Shown here in pieces: positions 37,776 through 47,909 of a stretch of 64,000 nucleotides of DNA; the first letter of the stretch is position 1; every line of letters begins with the position of its first letter. This stretch comes from Rothia aeria (GTDB lineage: Bacteria; Actinomycetota; Actinomycetes; Actinomycetales; Micrococcaceae), in contig AP017895.1 of NCBI GenBank assembly GCA_002355935.1, positions 1,984,001 to 2,048,000 of the forward strand. The letters are read 5' to 3'. A model generated the notes under the pieces. That model was not told the origin of the DNA. It ran no database searches and worked only from the letters and a program-made list of their open reading frames with translations. The position numbers were made by a program, and so were the translations under genes.

Positions 37776-39586
37776 TTATGAGAAGGTGAGCGAGTACAGC
37801 TGCACTCCCGGCGAGACTTTGAGTTCAATAATCCCGCTGCTTTGCTCATCGCCACGCACAATGTGGTGAGCATTAGGAGCGCCGTCAACGTGGATCTTTT
37901 CCGTTGTGCCGTTGCGCCGCACTTCAATGGTGCCGCTGCCACCGGCAACAACCTGCACCCCGTGGGCACGATAGTTAATCCGCAAAGTGCCGTCGCTTCC
38001 TTGAGGCTCAATACGTTCGGGGTTATGGCCCACGTACCGTTGAGGTCGAAGTGATCAATGTCTAGACGGTCTGCCGGTTTGAAGGTTTGGGTTCCGCTGG
38101 AGTAGTTTCCATGTCCTGCGAAGTACATTGCACGTTTAGCCCCCAGGTATGTTTCTGGGGTTCGGGCATCGTGCGTGTTCTGTGTTTGTTCTTGCGCATC
38201 GTCCTTGTGAATGGGGTCTGGAAGCTGCACTTGTGGGTTTGCGGCTTTGAGAAGTTCGCGCACCTGCGCTTCAGTCACCTTGTGCCCGCCTTCACCATAG
38301 TGAACAGCACGAAGTTTGCCTTCGCTATCGATGAGGTAGTGCGCGGGCCAGTAGCGGTTGCTGTAAGCACGCCAAATGGCATAGTCGTTGTCTTGAACTA
38401 CCGGGTATTTAATACCCAGGTTCTCAATACCCGCCTGGACATTCTTAGCTTCGTGCTCGAACGCATATTCCGGTGTGTGTACTCCCACTATCTCCAGACC
38501 ATAATCACGGTACTTGGCGTAGAGTTCATTCAGATGCGGTGCAGTCCTCTGGCAGTTAATGCACGAGTAGGCCCAGAAATCAACGAGTGTGACTTTTCCG
38601 CGCAGGTTGGTGAGAGTTGGCTGATTCTTGGTGTTGAAGTTACCCGTGCCGCCCGTTAGTTCCGGGGCAGAGCCGCAGTCCTGCAATTTTTCTTCGTCGG
38701 GTCGGCATGTGCTGATCGCCCCACCGGCGGAGGAGGAAATAATATTGTTCTGCGTACCTTGACTAATGGCCTGCTCGATCCCTTCCGTATAGTTCGGGAT
38801 TGCGCGCTGCAGCTGAGCGGGAACGTTGAATATCAGCCCGATCGACAGGGCGATTAAAAGTATGCCCGAGGCGGTGCGTACTCCGCGCTGGTGGGTGCGG
38901 AACGTCTTAACCCGTTCGGCGATGCTTCGCCCCGCAAGAGCAAAGATCAGCAGCGGGATGGCTGTTCCAAGAGCAAAAGATAGGGTGAGTGCTACGGTTT
39001 CGATGCCAATGTTTCCGGTTGCGCCCGCAAGGGTAATAGCTGCAAGAACCGGGCCCGCGCAGGGCACATAGACGAGGCCGAGCGCAAGCCCCATGAGGAA
39101 GCCGCCGCGTGTGGTGCTGCGTTTCGCTCCGAGTTGTGAGAATTTCGCGAAGGGTTTTTCGAGCAGGCGCTCCAGCGGGGGTATAAACATACTCAACCCA
39201 ACAATAATGAGGAAGGTTATACCTAAAATCCTCAGCGTGTCCTGCGGCAGGTGCAGGGCAGCAAGAATAACCGAACCGAGCAGGGTAAAGAGGCTGAAGC
39301 TCAGAACAAGCCCGCCCACAACCTGGTAGGGGCGCCAGCGTGATGCGGTGCGCTGTGTGGGTGCTGAAGTTGTGTTTGTCAGGACCGCGCTTCTGCGTGA
39401 GAACAGGGCTTGCACATTGTTCGCGGAGTCTTTTACCGTGTCTGTTTGCCCATTGTCAACGGATGCGGTGCGCGCCGAATCGGCACCGCCGGTGACAAGA
39501 ATAACGGGCAGGATAGGCAGGATGCAGGGTGAGATTCCGGTAATAAGACCACCGAGTATGCCAAGGATGATGAGTGATAACAGCAT
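37776..39586 (-). CDS. dipZ: DipZ: CcdA-type membrane domain fused to thioredoxin-like domain, one frameshift
   Basis: The N-terminal half is a CcdA/DsbD-type electron carrier with about six helices and two membrane Cys, in SPCILPILPV and YVPCAGPVLAAI. The second half is a TlpA/thioredoxin-like domain with WAYSCINCQRTAPHL (redox CxxC). A C-terminal beta-rich module resembling a carbohydrate-binding fold ends RIEPQGSDGTLRINYRAHG to LYSLTFS. The frame breaks near 38030; one C in the CC of GTGGGCC restores it. The ATG at 39586 follows GAGG. The architecture matches mycobacterial DipZ, which moves reducing power across the membrane. The sigK-rskA pair and a lipoprotein gene lie divergently next door. 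Confidence 0.9.
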
Positions 39587-39613
39587 AGTTATTTTCCTCT
39601 TGGATTGCTCATA

Positions 39614-39631
39614 CGGGGCGATGCTGCCCCG
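39614..39631. other. Small palindromic hairpin in the dipZ/lipoprotein divergent region
   Basis: CGGGGC/GCCCCG with a 6-nt loop lies in the dipZ leader, 28 bp upstream of its start. The gap 39587-39944 (about 360 bp) holds the promoters of dipZ and of the Met-rich lipoprotein. The rest is A/T-rich, and I see no other gene. A leader attenuator or operator is possible. Confidence 0.3.
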
Positions 39632-39944
39632 CGTGTTGTCATGGTTATATTCGGAACAGACTGCGGTTTCGGTTTGGTTGGAATTATTTTTATGGCGGCC
39701 CCTGCACACTTGGCAGCGTTTTCATATGCTCTCTTACTGCGCAATACTACAGCCCATGAAATTTCTCTGGGGTTGTTCACGAATGGCTGCACACGCATCG
39801 TTTAAAAAATTTTTGAGGTTTTGCAATCCGAACGGGCTGTATGCTCCGAATACTTTGTGAGTCCGGTTCAGGATTCTGAATATTTCGCAATGGCATGGGT
39901 GCACCTGTGGGCTGCCCGTGCTGGTATAAGATTTGGAGTTATGT

Positions 39945-40322
39945 ATGTCCGCTATTCTTCGCACTGTGTCTTTCGCTGCTGCTTCTGTGGCTCTAGTTGC
40001 TGGTGTTTCTGCATGTTCTTCTAACGCATCCAATCAGAACTCATCGCCGAGCGCATCGTCGAGTTCTTCTGCGTCATCCGCTCCCTCTTCTTCTGCCATG
40101 ATGAGTTCAGACGCAATGATGTCTCCCTCGGCCATGCCGAGCCAGTCTGCCATGTCTGGGGACAAGATGGATGGCGACCACGGCAAGATGGGCGGCGATA
40201 AAATGCAGGGAGATCATGACGAGAAGAAACATGATGATCATAAGATGGACGGCGATAAAGGAGGCAAGATGGAGAGCAAAGACGCCATGATGTCTCCTTC
40301 GGCCTCGGCCATGTCGAAATAG
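39945..40322 (+). CDS. Met/His/Asp/Lys-rich lipoprotein
   Basis: A signal peptide with lipobox (LVAGVSACSS) leads to a Ser/Ala-rich spacer and then a repetitive segment of short Met-, Asp-, His- and Lys-bearing units (for example MSGDKMDGDHGKMGGDKMQG), ending in a MMSPSASAMSK tail. The total is 125 residues with an intact frame. The Met/His/Asp pattern could bind copper or another metal, or act as an oxidant sink; neither is shown. GGAG lies 7 bases before the ATG. It sits between dipZ and sigK, where mycobacteria keep SigK-controlled lipoproteins, but it is not a fasciclin-domain MPT70/83 homologue. Confidence 0.75.
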   Translation: MSAILRTVSFAAASVALVAGVSACSSNASNQNSSPSASSSSSASSAPSSSAMMSSDAMMSPSAMPSQSAMSGDKMDGDHGKMGGDKMQGDHDEKKHDDHKMDGDKGGKMESKDAMMSPSASAMSK

Positions 40323-40331
40323 TATTTTGCC

Positions 40332-40380
40332 GGTATGCTGCTTTACACCCTGGAATATTTTCTGGGGTGTAAAACATACC
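40332..40380 (+). terminator. Terminator after the Met-rich lipoprotein gene
   Basis: TTTACACCC/GGGGTGTAAA is extended by an outer GGTATG/CATACC pair, about 10 bp after the stop codon. It separates the lipoprotein gene from sigK. Confidence 0.65.
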
Positions 40381-40451
40381 TAAGCTTTATTTTCTATAGA
40401 TAGAATAATCAAATGTCACTATTGAGGGTGATATGATATGGTTATGACTTT

Positions 40452-41066
40452 TTGGATCGTCGGGTGACTTCGGCGTATCAAGAAGCTCAGAAAACCGCCC
40501 AAATCCCTCAGGAATATCAGCGCTTAGCTGCATTGATGGAGTGCGCTGCCGCAGGGAACGAGCACTGTTTTGAAGCTCTATACGATGCACTTGTGCCGCG
40601 TCTGTACGCGCTTATTAACCGCATTCTTCATAACCGAACGCATGCGGAAGAAGTCACCCAAGAAGTTTTTCTCGAAATATGGCAAAAAGCGCCTTTATAC
40701 CGTGCAGAACGCGGTGCTGTATTGTCGTGGGCTGCAACTATTGCTCACCGCCGTGCGGTTGACCGGGTACGCTCCGTTGCGGCCTCCGCAGAACGTGATT
40801 TCACACGTGGCCTTGAGGAGTATCGGGAATCGTATCATCACGTTGATGACGCACTAGCTGCTTTTATGGATACCGAGGAGGTTCATCATGCCCTATCGGG
40901 TATTCCACGTGAACAAGCTCAGCTGCTCACCATGGCATATTTTGGCGGTAAATCGCAGCGTGAGATCTCCGATGAAACGGGTATTCCTCTAGGAACTGTC
41001 AAAACCCGTATGCGCGCCGGCATGCAGAAACTACGTGAACGATTGGAGGGCACCCGTGAACGCTAA
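40452..41066 (+). CDS. sigK: ECF RNA polymerase sigma factor, SigK-like
   Basis: This is a group IV sigma factor. Region 2 shows ALYDALVPRLYALINRILHNRTHAEEVTQEVFLEIWQKAPLYRAERGAVLSWAATIAHRRAVDRVRS, which carries the AHRRAVDRVR motif typical of SigK. Region 4 shows LLTMAYFGGKSQREISDETGIPLGTVKTRMRAGMQKLRERL, the helix-turn-helix for -35 recognition. The start is uncertain: a TTG at 40452, a GTG at 40464, or an ATG at 40445 if one T is missing from the T-run. The stop overlaps the anti-sigma start, the usual order for a coupled pair. DipZ next door supports the SigK assignment. Confidence 0.85.
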   Translation: MDRRVTSAYQEAQKTAQIPQEYQRLAALMECAAAGNEHCFEALYDALVPRLYALINRILHNRTHAEEVTQEVFLEIWQKAPLYRAERGAVLSWAATIAHRRAVDRVRSVAASAERDFTRGLEEYRESYHHVDDALAAFMDTEEVHHALSGIPREQAQLLTMAYFGGKSQREISDETGIPLGTVKTRMRAGMQKLRERLEGTRER

Positions 41067-41964
41067 AGACTATCCCGAAGATTTTCCCGATAAACTCGAC
41101 TATGCTCTCCACACGCTTTCGCCAACGCAACACGCAGCATTTGAATCGTGGGCTTCCAAACAGGAACGCGAAGACGCTGAGGCTGATGCTGCGGCTCTCT
41201 CCGAGGTTTTCGGCACTTCGCTCACCCCGCTTGAGCCGTCCGTTGAGCTTAAAGCCCGTGTGATGGCGCAGGTTGCGCATACCGAGCAACTCCAGCCAGC
41301 CCACGAGATAGGCACAGATGATGAGCTTACCGAGCATACGAACGATTCTGCCGAAAACCAAAGTTCCTCTGCCTCAGATCCTGCGGACGACATTGAAACT
41401 ACCGCAGGCCCAGAGGATTCCGCCTATGCACGGGCTAAACGGTGGTGGTTCGGGGCTCAGGGGCACTCTCTCCGTCTCGCCTGACGGCTGCGGCGAGTAT
41501 TATTATTGCCGCTAGCCTGGGTGTGGGGCTTCGCACAGCATCAGCAATTGGAGCGTACCTCTCAGGAGCTTCAAGCCGCGAGGGCGTCTTCTTCGGCAGC
41601 TGCGCATCCCGGTGACCAGTCGATCGTCGAGCAAATCAGTACGGCGCCTGACCTTTCAATGGCTCAGGGGAAAGTTAACGGCATGCCGGTATCGGTTATG
41701 TACTCCCCATCCCACAATATGGCGGGTGTTTCAACAACAAATCTGCCTGCGCTGCCTGAAGGGAAGGTCTATAAACTCTGGCTGTACGATGCTCAAGGCA
41801 CTATTGTGGGGTCGGGAACCCTCAATTCTGCTGGCCGTGGTGCCGGGGTCACAACCATGACAGAGCATGACCTGAGTAGGGTCACCGACTTTGGTATATC
41901 GATTGAAGATGAATCGGCTCATTCCCCTAGTCAGAAACCCGCCATGCTGGAAAATGTTGTGTAG
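41056..41964 (+). CDS. rskA: Anti-sigma-K factor RskA-like protein, broken at the membrane segment
   Basis: The GTG at 41056, after GGAGGG, overlaps the sigK stop. The cytosolic N-terminal part (about 140 residues, acidic, with ALHTLSPTQHAAFESWASKQ, an anti-sigma zinc-finger-like helix lacking obvious zinc ligands) should bind SigK. The extracellular C-terminal part has LPALPEGKVYKLWLYDAQGTIVGSGTL and VTDFGISIEDESAHSPSQKP, the RskA signature. Between them a TGA at 41482 interrupts the frame; the neighbouring frame gives LTAAASIIIAASLGVGL, a convincing transmembrane helix, so two compensating indels are likelier than a plain stop. Regulated proteolysis of this protein is expected from the family. 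Confidence 0.8.
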
Positions 41965-42053
41965 GAGAACGCTTGCAGGCACCCCAACCCTATGCAGGTG
42001 GAAGTAATACGTGCCTTAGAGGTCGGCCCTCTCGTTTTCGTAGAATAGTCCCT

Positions 42054-42552
42054 ATGGCTAAGAAGAATAAAGGCGGCAAGAAAGGCGCATCCACCGCTGC
42101 GGTTGCGCTCTTGAAGGAAACTGAAACTCCTTTTGAGATCCGCGAGTACGAGCATGCGGAGGGAGAAACTTCCTTTGGGTTGGAGGCCGCACAGAAACTT
42201 GGTGCTGACCCGAGCAGGTGTTTAAAACGCTTCTGATTGTGCACGACAAAGATTTCGCGGTGGCGGTAGTTCCGGTGAGCGGGCAGCTGAATCTGAAAGC
42301 GGCGGCGCACGCCCTTGGCTGGAAGAGCGCCTCCATGTGCGACCCGAAGATTGCCGAGCGCCGCACCGGGTATGTGGTGGGCGGTATTTCGCCATTAGGG
42401 CAGAAAACTCCTTCCCCACGCTCTTAGATGCGAGCGCCGAACAGTATCGGACCATTATGGTCTCTGGCGGTAAACGCGGGCTAGATATTGAACTCTCCCC
42501 CGCCGACCTGCTCAAACTCACCGGCGGCAACTATGCGCCTCTTCGCGCCTGA
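42054..42552 (+). CDS. ybaK: YbaK/EbsC-type Cys-tRNA(Pro) deacylase, two frameshifts
   Basis: These proteins hydrolyse Cys mischarged on tRNA-Pro. A Lys/Gly-rich start ([20 protein letters not shown]) leads to [29 protein letters not shown]. After the first break near 42220 it continues as [26 protein letters not shown], then [20 protein letters not shown]. After a second break near 42410 it ends [38 protein letters not shown]. The GGISPLGQK and SGGKRG segments are family signatures. About 165 residues once repaired. Confidence 0.88.
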
Positions 42553-43087
42553 GCCGCCGTGTCTTGAGCTGCGGGTCCCCACTGCGGAGGACGCCACCGA
42601 ATGGTATGCGCTGTTCAGGGATACGCGCGTCATGGAGTATTTGGGGCGGCCCGCAGATTCACTCGCCCACTATGAGGATATGGTGGTGCGAGCTCGCGCC
42701 GACTATGAGCGGGAAGGGTTCTGCCTCTACACGGTGCTGGCTGATGGTGAGGTGGCTGGTTTCACCGGGGCGCACCGGTGGGTGAACGATTGGGGCCCGA
42801 CCGGGCAGATTGAGCTGGCCTGGCGGCTTGGGTGCGCCTTCTGGGGTGAGGGCATCGCCACCCGTGCCGCCCGGCAGGTGATGGGTGAGCTTGCCGATGC
42901 TAGGCATCAGCAAGTATATGCCGTTATTCACACCCACAACCGGGCATCAGCGGCAGTGGCCCAACGTTTAGGGATGCACCAGCGCAGCAGCTATGAGGCA
43001 CAGGTGAACGGCCTGGCCCTGCCCGTCACCGAATGGGTCACGAACCTGTACCGCCCGGGAACAAAACCTGAGCCGGAACCGTTATAA
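42533..43087 (+). CDS. GNAT N-acetyltransferase, RimJ/RimL type
   Basis: The sequence [39 protein letters not shown] opens like RimJ/RimL-type acetyltransferases. The acetyl-CoA region is ELAWRLGCAFWGEGIATRAARQVM, followed by VIHTHNRASAAVAQRLGMHQ, the classic Asn-x-x-Ser and RLGF-like end. Length is 184 residues, frame intact. The ATG at 42533 lies inside the end of ybaK, so the two are probably translated together. The substrate is unknown. Confidence 0.82.
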   Translation: MRLFAPEPPCLELRVPTAEDATEWYALFRDTRVMEYLGRPADSLAHYEDMVVRARADYEREGFCLYTVLADGEVAGFTGAHRWVNDWGPTGQIELAWRLGCAFWGEGIATRAARQVMGELADARHQQVYAVIHTHNRASAAVAQRLGMHQRSSYEAQVNGLALPVTEWVTNLYRPGTKPEPEPL

Positions 43088-43125
43088 CGACGACAGCTCA
43101 TACGAGAAGATTTGAAGGAGCAGCA

Positions 43126-43551
43126 GTGGGAAACTCACTACCGGGCACCGGGAAGATTGAGAAAAACTGGCGTGAAATCCTCACCCCTGAGGAGTATGCG
43201 GTGCTGCGTGAAGGCGGCACCGAACGAGCCTTCACCGGCGAATACTGGGACACGAAAACCGAGGGTGTCTATTCGTGCCGAGCCTGCGGCACCGAGCTTT
43301 TCCGCTCTGCTGAGAAGTTTGAGTCGCACTGCGGCTGGCCCTCTTTCTTCGCCCCGCTTGCAGAAGAACGTGTGCGGTATCTGGAAGATACTACGTTCGG
43401 GATGCGCCGGGTAGAGGTGCGTTGTGCCGCCTGCGATTCGCATTTGGGCCACGTGTTTGAAGGTGAAGGGTACGGCACCCCCACCGACCTGCGGTACTGC
43501 ATTAACTCGGTGTGCCTGAGCCTTGAACCCGCCGCCGGCAACACCCCATAG
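43126..43551 (+). CDS. msrB: Peptide-methionine (R)-S-oxide reductase
   Basis: MsrB reduces the R-epimer of methionine sulfoxide in proteins. It has two zinc CxxC pairs (CRAC and CAAC), HCGWPSFFAPL, SHLGHVFEGEG and the catalytic Cys in RYCINSVCL, all canonical. The 141 residues have no signal peptide, so it is cytosolic. The GTG start follows GAAGGAG. The frame is intact. Proximity to the SigK-RskA and Met-rich lipoprotein genes is suggestive of a common oxidative stress theme, but the genes are not in one operon. Confidence 0.94.
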   Translation: MGNSLPGTGKIEKNWREILTPEEYAVLREGGTERAFTGEYWDTKTEGVYSCRACGTELFRSAEKFESHCGWPSFFAPLAEERVRYLEDTTFGMRRVEVRCAACDSHLGHVFEGEGYGTPTDLRYCINSVCLSLEPAAGNTP

Positions 43552-43686
43552 GTTATGCAGTACAACACACTCACCGCTGCCGTCAGGGGCAGCACCCGGT
43601 GGGTAGAATAAAGTGAACGCCCGTTTCGGTGCGGCCGCTACCCCTTGTGGGCATACCGCACACCCCAGCAAAGGATGCCGCATCAC

Positions 43687-44970
43687 ATGAACCCCAGTTC
43701 TACAGAGCCGTCTCACTCCCCCGTCTCAGACGATACGCTCGGGGAGCTACGGGGGTTCGTGGTGCCTGAGGTGGTTCCCCTTGACTCTCCTTCCGTGCCT
43801 ATTCCGCCCGTTATTGACACCGAAAGGGCATTACACCGAGCAGCTGATGAGTTGGCGGGCGCATCGGGGCCAGTCGCAGTTGATACGGAACGTGCACAAG
43901 GCATCCGCTATGGCAGACGCGCATTTTTGGTGCAGCTCAAACGCGACAATAAGATCTACCTCATTGACCCGGAGGCATTCAAGGATTTACGCATCATTAA
44001 CGATGCGCTCACCGATGCGGAATGGGTGATTCACGCCGCGATCCAGGATTTCCCCAGCCTAGATATGCTGGGGATGCGCCCTAAACACCTGTTCGATACT
44101 GAGCTGGGTGCGCGCCTTGCGGGTATGGAGCGCGTGAACCTAGGTGCCGTAGTCGAGGAGCTGCTGGGGTACCGGCTGGCGAAAAAACATTCAAAGGAAG
44201 ACTGGTCTACCCGGCCCCTACCGAAAAACTGGCTGAACTACGCCAGCCTGGATGTGGATGTGCTCATTGATCTGCGGGACGCCGTGGAGGAACTCTTAGA
44301 TTCGCAGGGTAAGCTCGGTATTGCCCGGGAAGAGTTTGCGCACCTGTGCCTCATGCCCGCGTTTGATGAGCAGCAGTACCGTGCCGAGAGGTGGCGCAAG
44401 ACGAAGGGCCGCAACGAGCTGCGTTCGGTGCGGCAGCTCACGGCGCTGCGGAACCTGTGGTTCGAGCGGGATAAGCTGGCGCAGAAAAAAGACATTGATT
44501 CCAAACGGCTGCTGAGTGATGCGGCGCTAGTGGCGGCAGCAAAAACCATGCCGCACACGGTGCCGGGCATCCTGGAAATCCCGGGGTTTCAGACGCGCCT
44601 GCTGAAACGAGAAGCCCCGCGGTGGGTGCGTGCCATCACCGATGCTGCCCGCGATCACGACCCGGTGCCCTACTCCACCCCCTCAAGCGCCCCTCCCCCA
44701 TTAAAAGCGTGGGAGACGAAACGCCCCGAATCTTTAGCAATATTCACTGAGGTGCGTGAGGTCATTAACGCACTGTCGGAGCGGCTGGATATCCCGGCGC
44801 AGAACATTATTAACACAGAGTACGCGCGGCGCCTATGTTGGGAACCTCCTGAGCCGTACTCTCAGGATGCGCTGGCTGCTGCGCTCTACGAGTGCGGCGC
44901 ACGCCAATGGCAGGTGCAGCTCTTAGCACCCCAAATGCACCAGATTTTCGTGGCACACCTGGAGAAGTAA
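43687..44970 (+). CDS. rnd: Ribonuclease D with HRDC domain
   Basis: This is a DEDD-family 3'-5' exoribonuclease involved in tRNA 3' processing. The exonuclease core shows VAVDTERAQGIRYGRRAFLVQL (motif I, Asp-x-Glu), WVIHAAIQDFPSLDMLG (motif II), LFDTELGARLAG and NYASLDVDVLIDLRDAV (motif III). An HRDC helical domain follows (LRNLWFERDKLAQKKDIDSKRLLSD). Length from the ATG at 43687 is 427 residues; frame intact. An upstream in-frame ATG at 43675 is possible but too close to the AAAGG. Confidence 0.93.
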   Translation: MNPSSTEPSHSPVSDDTLGELRGFVVPEVVPLDSPSVPIPPVIDTERALHRAADELAGASGPVAVDTERAQGIRYGRRAFLVQLKRDNKIYLIDPEAFKDLRIINDALTDAEWVIHAAIQDFPSLDMLGMRPKHLFDTELGARLAGMERVNLGAVVEELLGYRLAKKHSKEDWSTRPLPKNWLNYASLDVDVLIDLRDAVEELLDSQGKLGIAREEFAHLCLMPAFDEQQYRAERWRKTKGRNELRSVRQLTALRNLWFERDKLAQKKDIDSKRLLSDAALVAAAKTMPHTVPGILEIPGFQTRLLKREAPRWVRAITDAARDHDPVPYSTPSSAPPPLKAWETKRPESLAIFTEVREVINALSERLDIPAQNIINTEYARRLCWEPPEPYSQDALAAALYECGARQWQVQLLAPQMHQIFVAHLEK

Positions 44971-45079
44971 CCGCTGTGGAACCCAAATTATGGGGCGCAC
45001 CCGTTTTGGGGATATGGTGGTGCTAAGGGCGATTAACCTATTGACCCGCGCCCGCGCATACACACTCGAAGGAAATAAC

Positions 45080-45595
45080 GTGACCATGAGCGACACCACA
45101 GAATCGTGCGGCTGCTCGCGCACCACCCAGCAGACCGCCGGAACCGCCCTGAACGAAGGCACTATCTCCCGCCGGAACGCACTTATTGCGGGGGTAGCCG
45201 GAGGCACCGGTGCAGTGGCACTAAGCGCATGCGGTGAAGGAGGCTCCTCCCGGGGCTCAGGAAACAACAATAGCAGTGCGGGCGGACAAGGCCCGAGCGA
45301 GCCCACAGATATGGGGGCCGCCGCCGATGTGCCCGCCGGTAAAGCAGCGAAACTAACCGCCGGTAAAGTCACAGCTATTGTGTCCCAGCCGCAAGAAGGC
45401 ACGTTTAAAGCATTCAGCTCAACGTGCACACACCAAGGCTGCCAGGTGAACGTGCAGGGCGGGGCGAAAATCGTGTGCCCCTGCCACAATTCACAGTTTT
45501 CCCTCTCCGACGGGGCAGCCCAAGGCGGGCCCGCCGAAAAACCGCTGGAATCATACAAGGTAGAGGTAAAAAACGGGCGTATCTGGGTGGGATGA
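45080..45595 (+). CDS. Rieske [2Fe-2S] domain lipoprotein
   Basis: The N-terminus combines a twin-arginine motif (ISRRNALIAGVAGG) with a lipobox (ALSACG), and a Gly/Ser linker follows. The Rieske domain has both cluster-binding boxes, CTHQGC and CPCHNSQF, about 20 residues apart. It is 171 residues from the GTG at 45080, which follows GAAGGA; an ATG at 45086 is an alternative. Such small secreted Rieske proteins, common in actinobacteria, are not the cytochrome bc1 subunit; their partner is unknown. Frame intact; a single gene. Confidence 0.87.
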   Translation: MTMSDTTESCGCSRTTQQTAGTALNEGTISRRNALIAGVAGGTGAVALSACGEGGSSRGSGNNNSSAGGQGPSEPTDMGAAADVPAGKAAKLTAGKVTAIVSQPQEGTFKAFSSTCTHQGCQVNVQGGAKIVCPCHNSQFSLSDGAAQGGPAEKPLESYKVEVKNGRIWVG

Positions 45596-45731
45596 GCCCA
45601 GCTGGGTACAGTTTCAAGACCTATGCTGCGCCGTCATTCCGTTGTAACTATGCTCTGGATGACTCCGCAGCAACCAAGCACAGCCCTGAAAGGCGCAGCG
45701 TGCTTACACCCTGTTTCAACTGCTTCTGCCG

Positions 45732-47742
45732 TTAGTGGGTGTGCCGCGGCTTCTGGCCTTCTTCACGAGCGAACGGCACCTTATCACCAGCCAGTTGGGC
45801 GAGCACATCGGCTGCGATGGTTTCGGCGCTCAGGCCGGTCTCCTCAAGGATTTCTTCGCGGGAGGCGTGCGGGATGAACTCTGCCGGCAGCCCCAGCTCG
45901 CTCAGGGCCGTGTCTACCCCGGCGGCGCGCATTTCTTGGCGGATGCGGGCACCTACCCCGCCGGAACGTACCCCGTCCTCAATGGTGACCACGATGCGGT
46001 GGTCTCGGGTCAGCTCCACCACGGAGGCCGGTACGGGCATCACCCAGCGCGGATCCACCACGGTAGAATGCACCCGGTGCGTCTCAAGAATCTGGGATAC
46101 TTCAAGGGCCACGCGCACCATGGCGCCCACTGCCACGAACAGCACGTCACGCTGACCGGTCTGCGGGTGTGCCGCACCGGTGCGCACCAGCACGTCCACG
46201 CCGTCTTCACGGCGTTCCAGGGCGGGGATGTCCTCCCCCACGGAGCCTTTGGGGTAGCGGATTACGGTGGGGGCATCGTCAATGGCGACCGCCTCACGCA
46301 GGGCCTCGCGCAGGGTCGCGGCATCACGCGGTGCCGCCATGTACAGCCCGGGGATGAACTGCAGGAGCGCCAGGTCCCACATGCCGTGGTGGCTTGCCCC
46401 GTCCGGGCCGGTAATACCCGAGCGGTCAAGCACCAGTGTCACCCCGGCCTTGTGCAGGGCAACGTCCATGAGCAGCTGGTCGAAGCCACGGTTCAGGAAC
46501 GTCGCGTAAAGCGCCACCACCGGGTGCATCCCCCGTAGGCGAGCCCCGCGCTCATGGCCACCGCGTGCTGCTCGGCAATACCCACATCGATCACGCGCTC
46601 GGGATGTGCCTGGGCGAACTCGCGCAGCCCCACGGGGATGAGCATCGCCCCGGTAATACCCACAATATCTTCACGCTCATCGGCGATCTGTTTAATTTCG
46701 CGTCCGAAGACGCTGGTCCACGACTCTTTGGTGCTCTTTGAGACTTCTTTGCCGGTGAGCGGGTCAATGGGGCCCACGGCATGGAACTGGTCGTCTTCGT
46801 TTGCGCGCGCCGGGGCGTAGCCGTGCCCTTTCTCGGTGATGGCGTGCACAATCACGGGCCCACCGTAGTTCTTCGCAGCGCTCAGGGCGGTCTCAACCGC
46901 TTCCTGGTCGTGCCCGTCGATAGGGCCCACATATTTCATGCCCAAATCTTCGAAGATACCGCCGGGGACCACCACATCTTTAATACCGGCCTTCATGCCG
47001 TGCAGGCCCCGGTAAATCATCTGCCCGAACGAGCCGCCGCGCTGCAGCTTCTCACGCATAGCGTTCAGAGCCCTGTCGTACCGGCGGTCCAGGCGCATCT
47101 TATCCACCTGCTGCTGCACGTTATATTTCAGTGCTGAAAGCTGGTTGGCGAACCCGCCAATAGTTGGGGCGTAAGAGCGGCCATTATCGTTCACCACAAT
47201 CACAACTTTGCGGGTGCGGTCGGCGGCGATATTATTCACAGCCTCCCAAGCCATACCGCCGGTGAGTGCGCCGTCACCAATAAGCACCACCGTGTACCGG
47301 TCGTTCTGCCCGTTCAACTTATGCGCACGCGAAATACCGTCAGCCCATGAGATGGATGAAGAGGCGTGCGACGACTCGATAATGTCATGCACCGACTCGC
47401 CGCGGTCCGGGTACCCTGAAAGCCCGCCTTTCTGCCGCAGGCTCTCAAAGTTATGCCGCCCGGTCACCAGCTTATGCACATACGACTGGTGCCCGGTGTC
47501 GAACAGGATATTATCGTGCGGCGAATCAAACACGCGGTGAATGCCTAAGGTCAGCTCAACCACGCCCAGGTTCGGCCCCAAATGGCCGCCGGTGACCGCC
47601 ACATGGTTCACCAGGAACTCCCGGATCTCCCCGCCAGCTCACGTAGCTGCTCATAGGTGAGGGGTCGCAGATCTTTGGGGTCGTGAATGCCGTGTAGCAT
47701 CTCGGGCTTGGCGTTCTCACCCGGTACAGTCTTTTCGGGCAT
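45732..47742 (-). CDS. dxs: 1-deoxy-D-xylulose-5-phosphate synthase, two frameshifts
   Basis: Dxs starts the MEP isoprenoid pathway by joining pyruvate and glyceraldehyde-3-phosphate on TPP. Start [20 protein letters not shown] (ATG at 47742), then [19 protein letters not shown], the TPP/Mg motif [57 protein letters not shown] and [11 protein letters not shown]. Breaks near 47625 (GGGG) and 46530 (GGGG) are each repaired by one G, joining [15 protein letters not shown] and [20 protein letters not shown]. The expected length is about 670 residues. As dxs is normally essential, these breaks are probably sequence errors. Confidence 0.94.
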
Positions 47743-47909
47743 ACACACTCCTTTTGACTACTGCGACTGTTGCAGTTCTCTCCATCCGGTACGTTTCCGG
47801 CTTCCTTAGGCGAAAAACTCGGGTACCGGTCTCTTCGATTCTACCCGGTGCGGACCTCAAACCTCGACTCTACGCGCCCGGTGCACCCCACCGGTTACCG
47901 AATCTCGCA

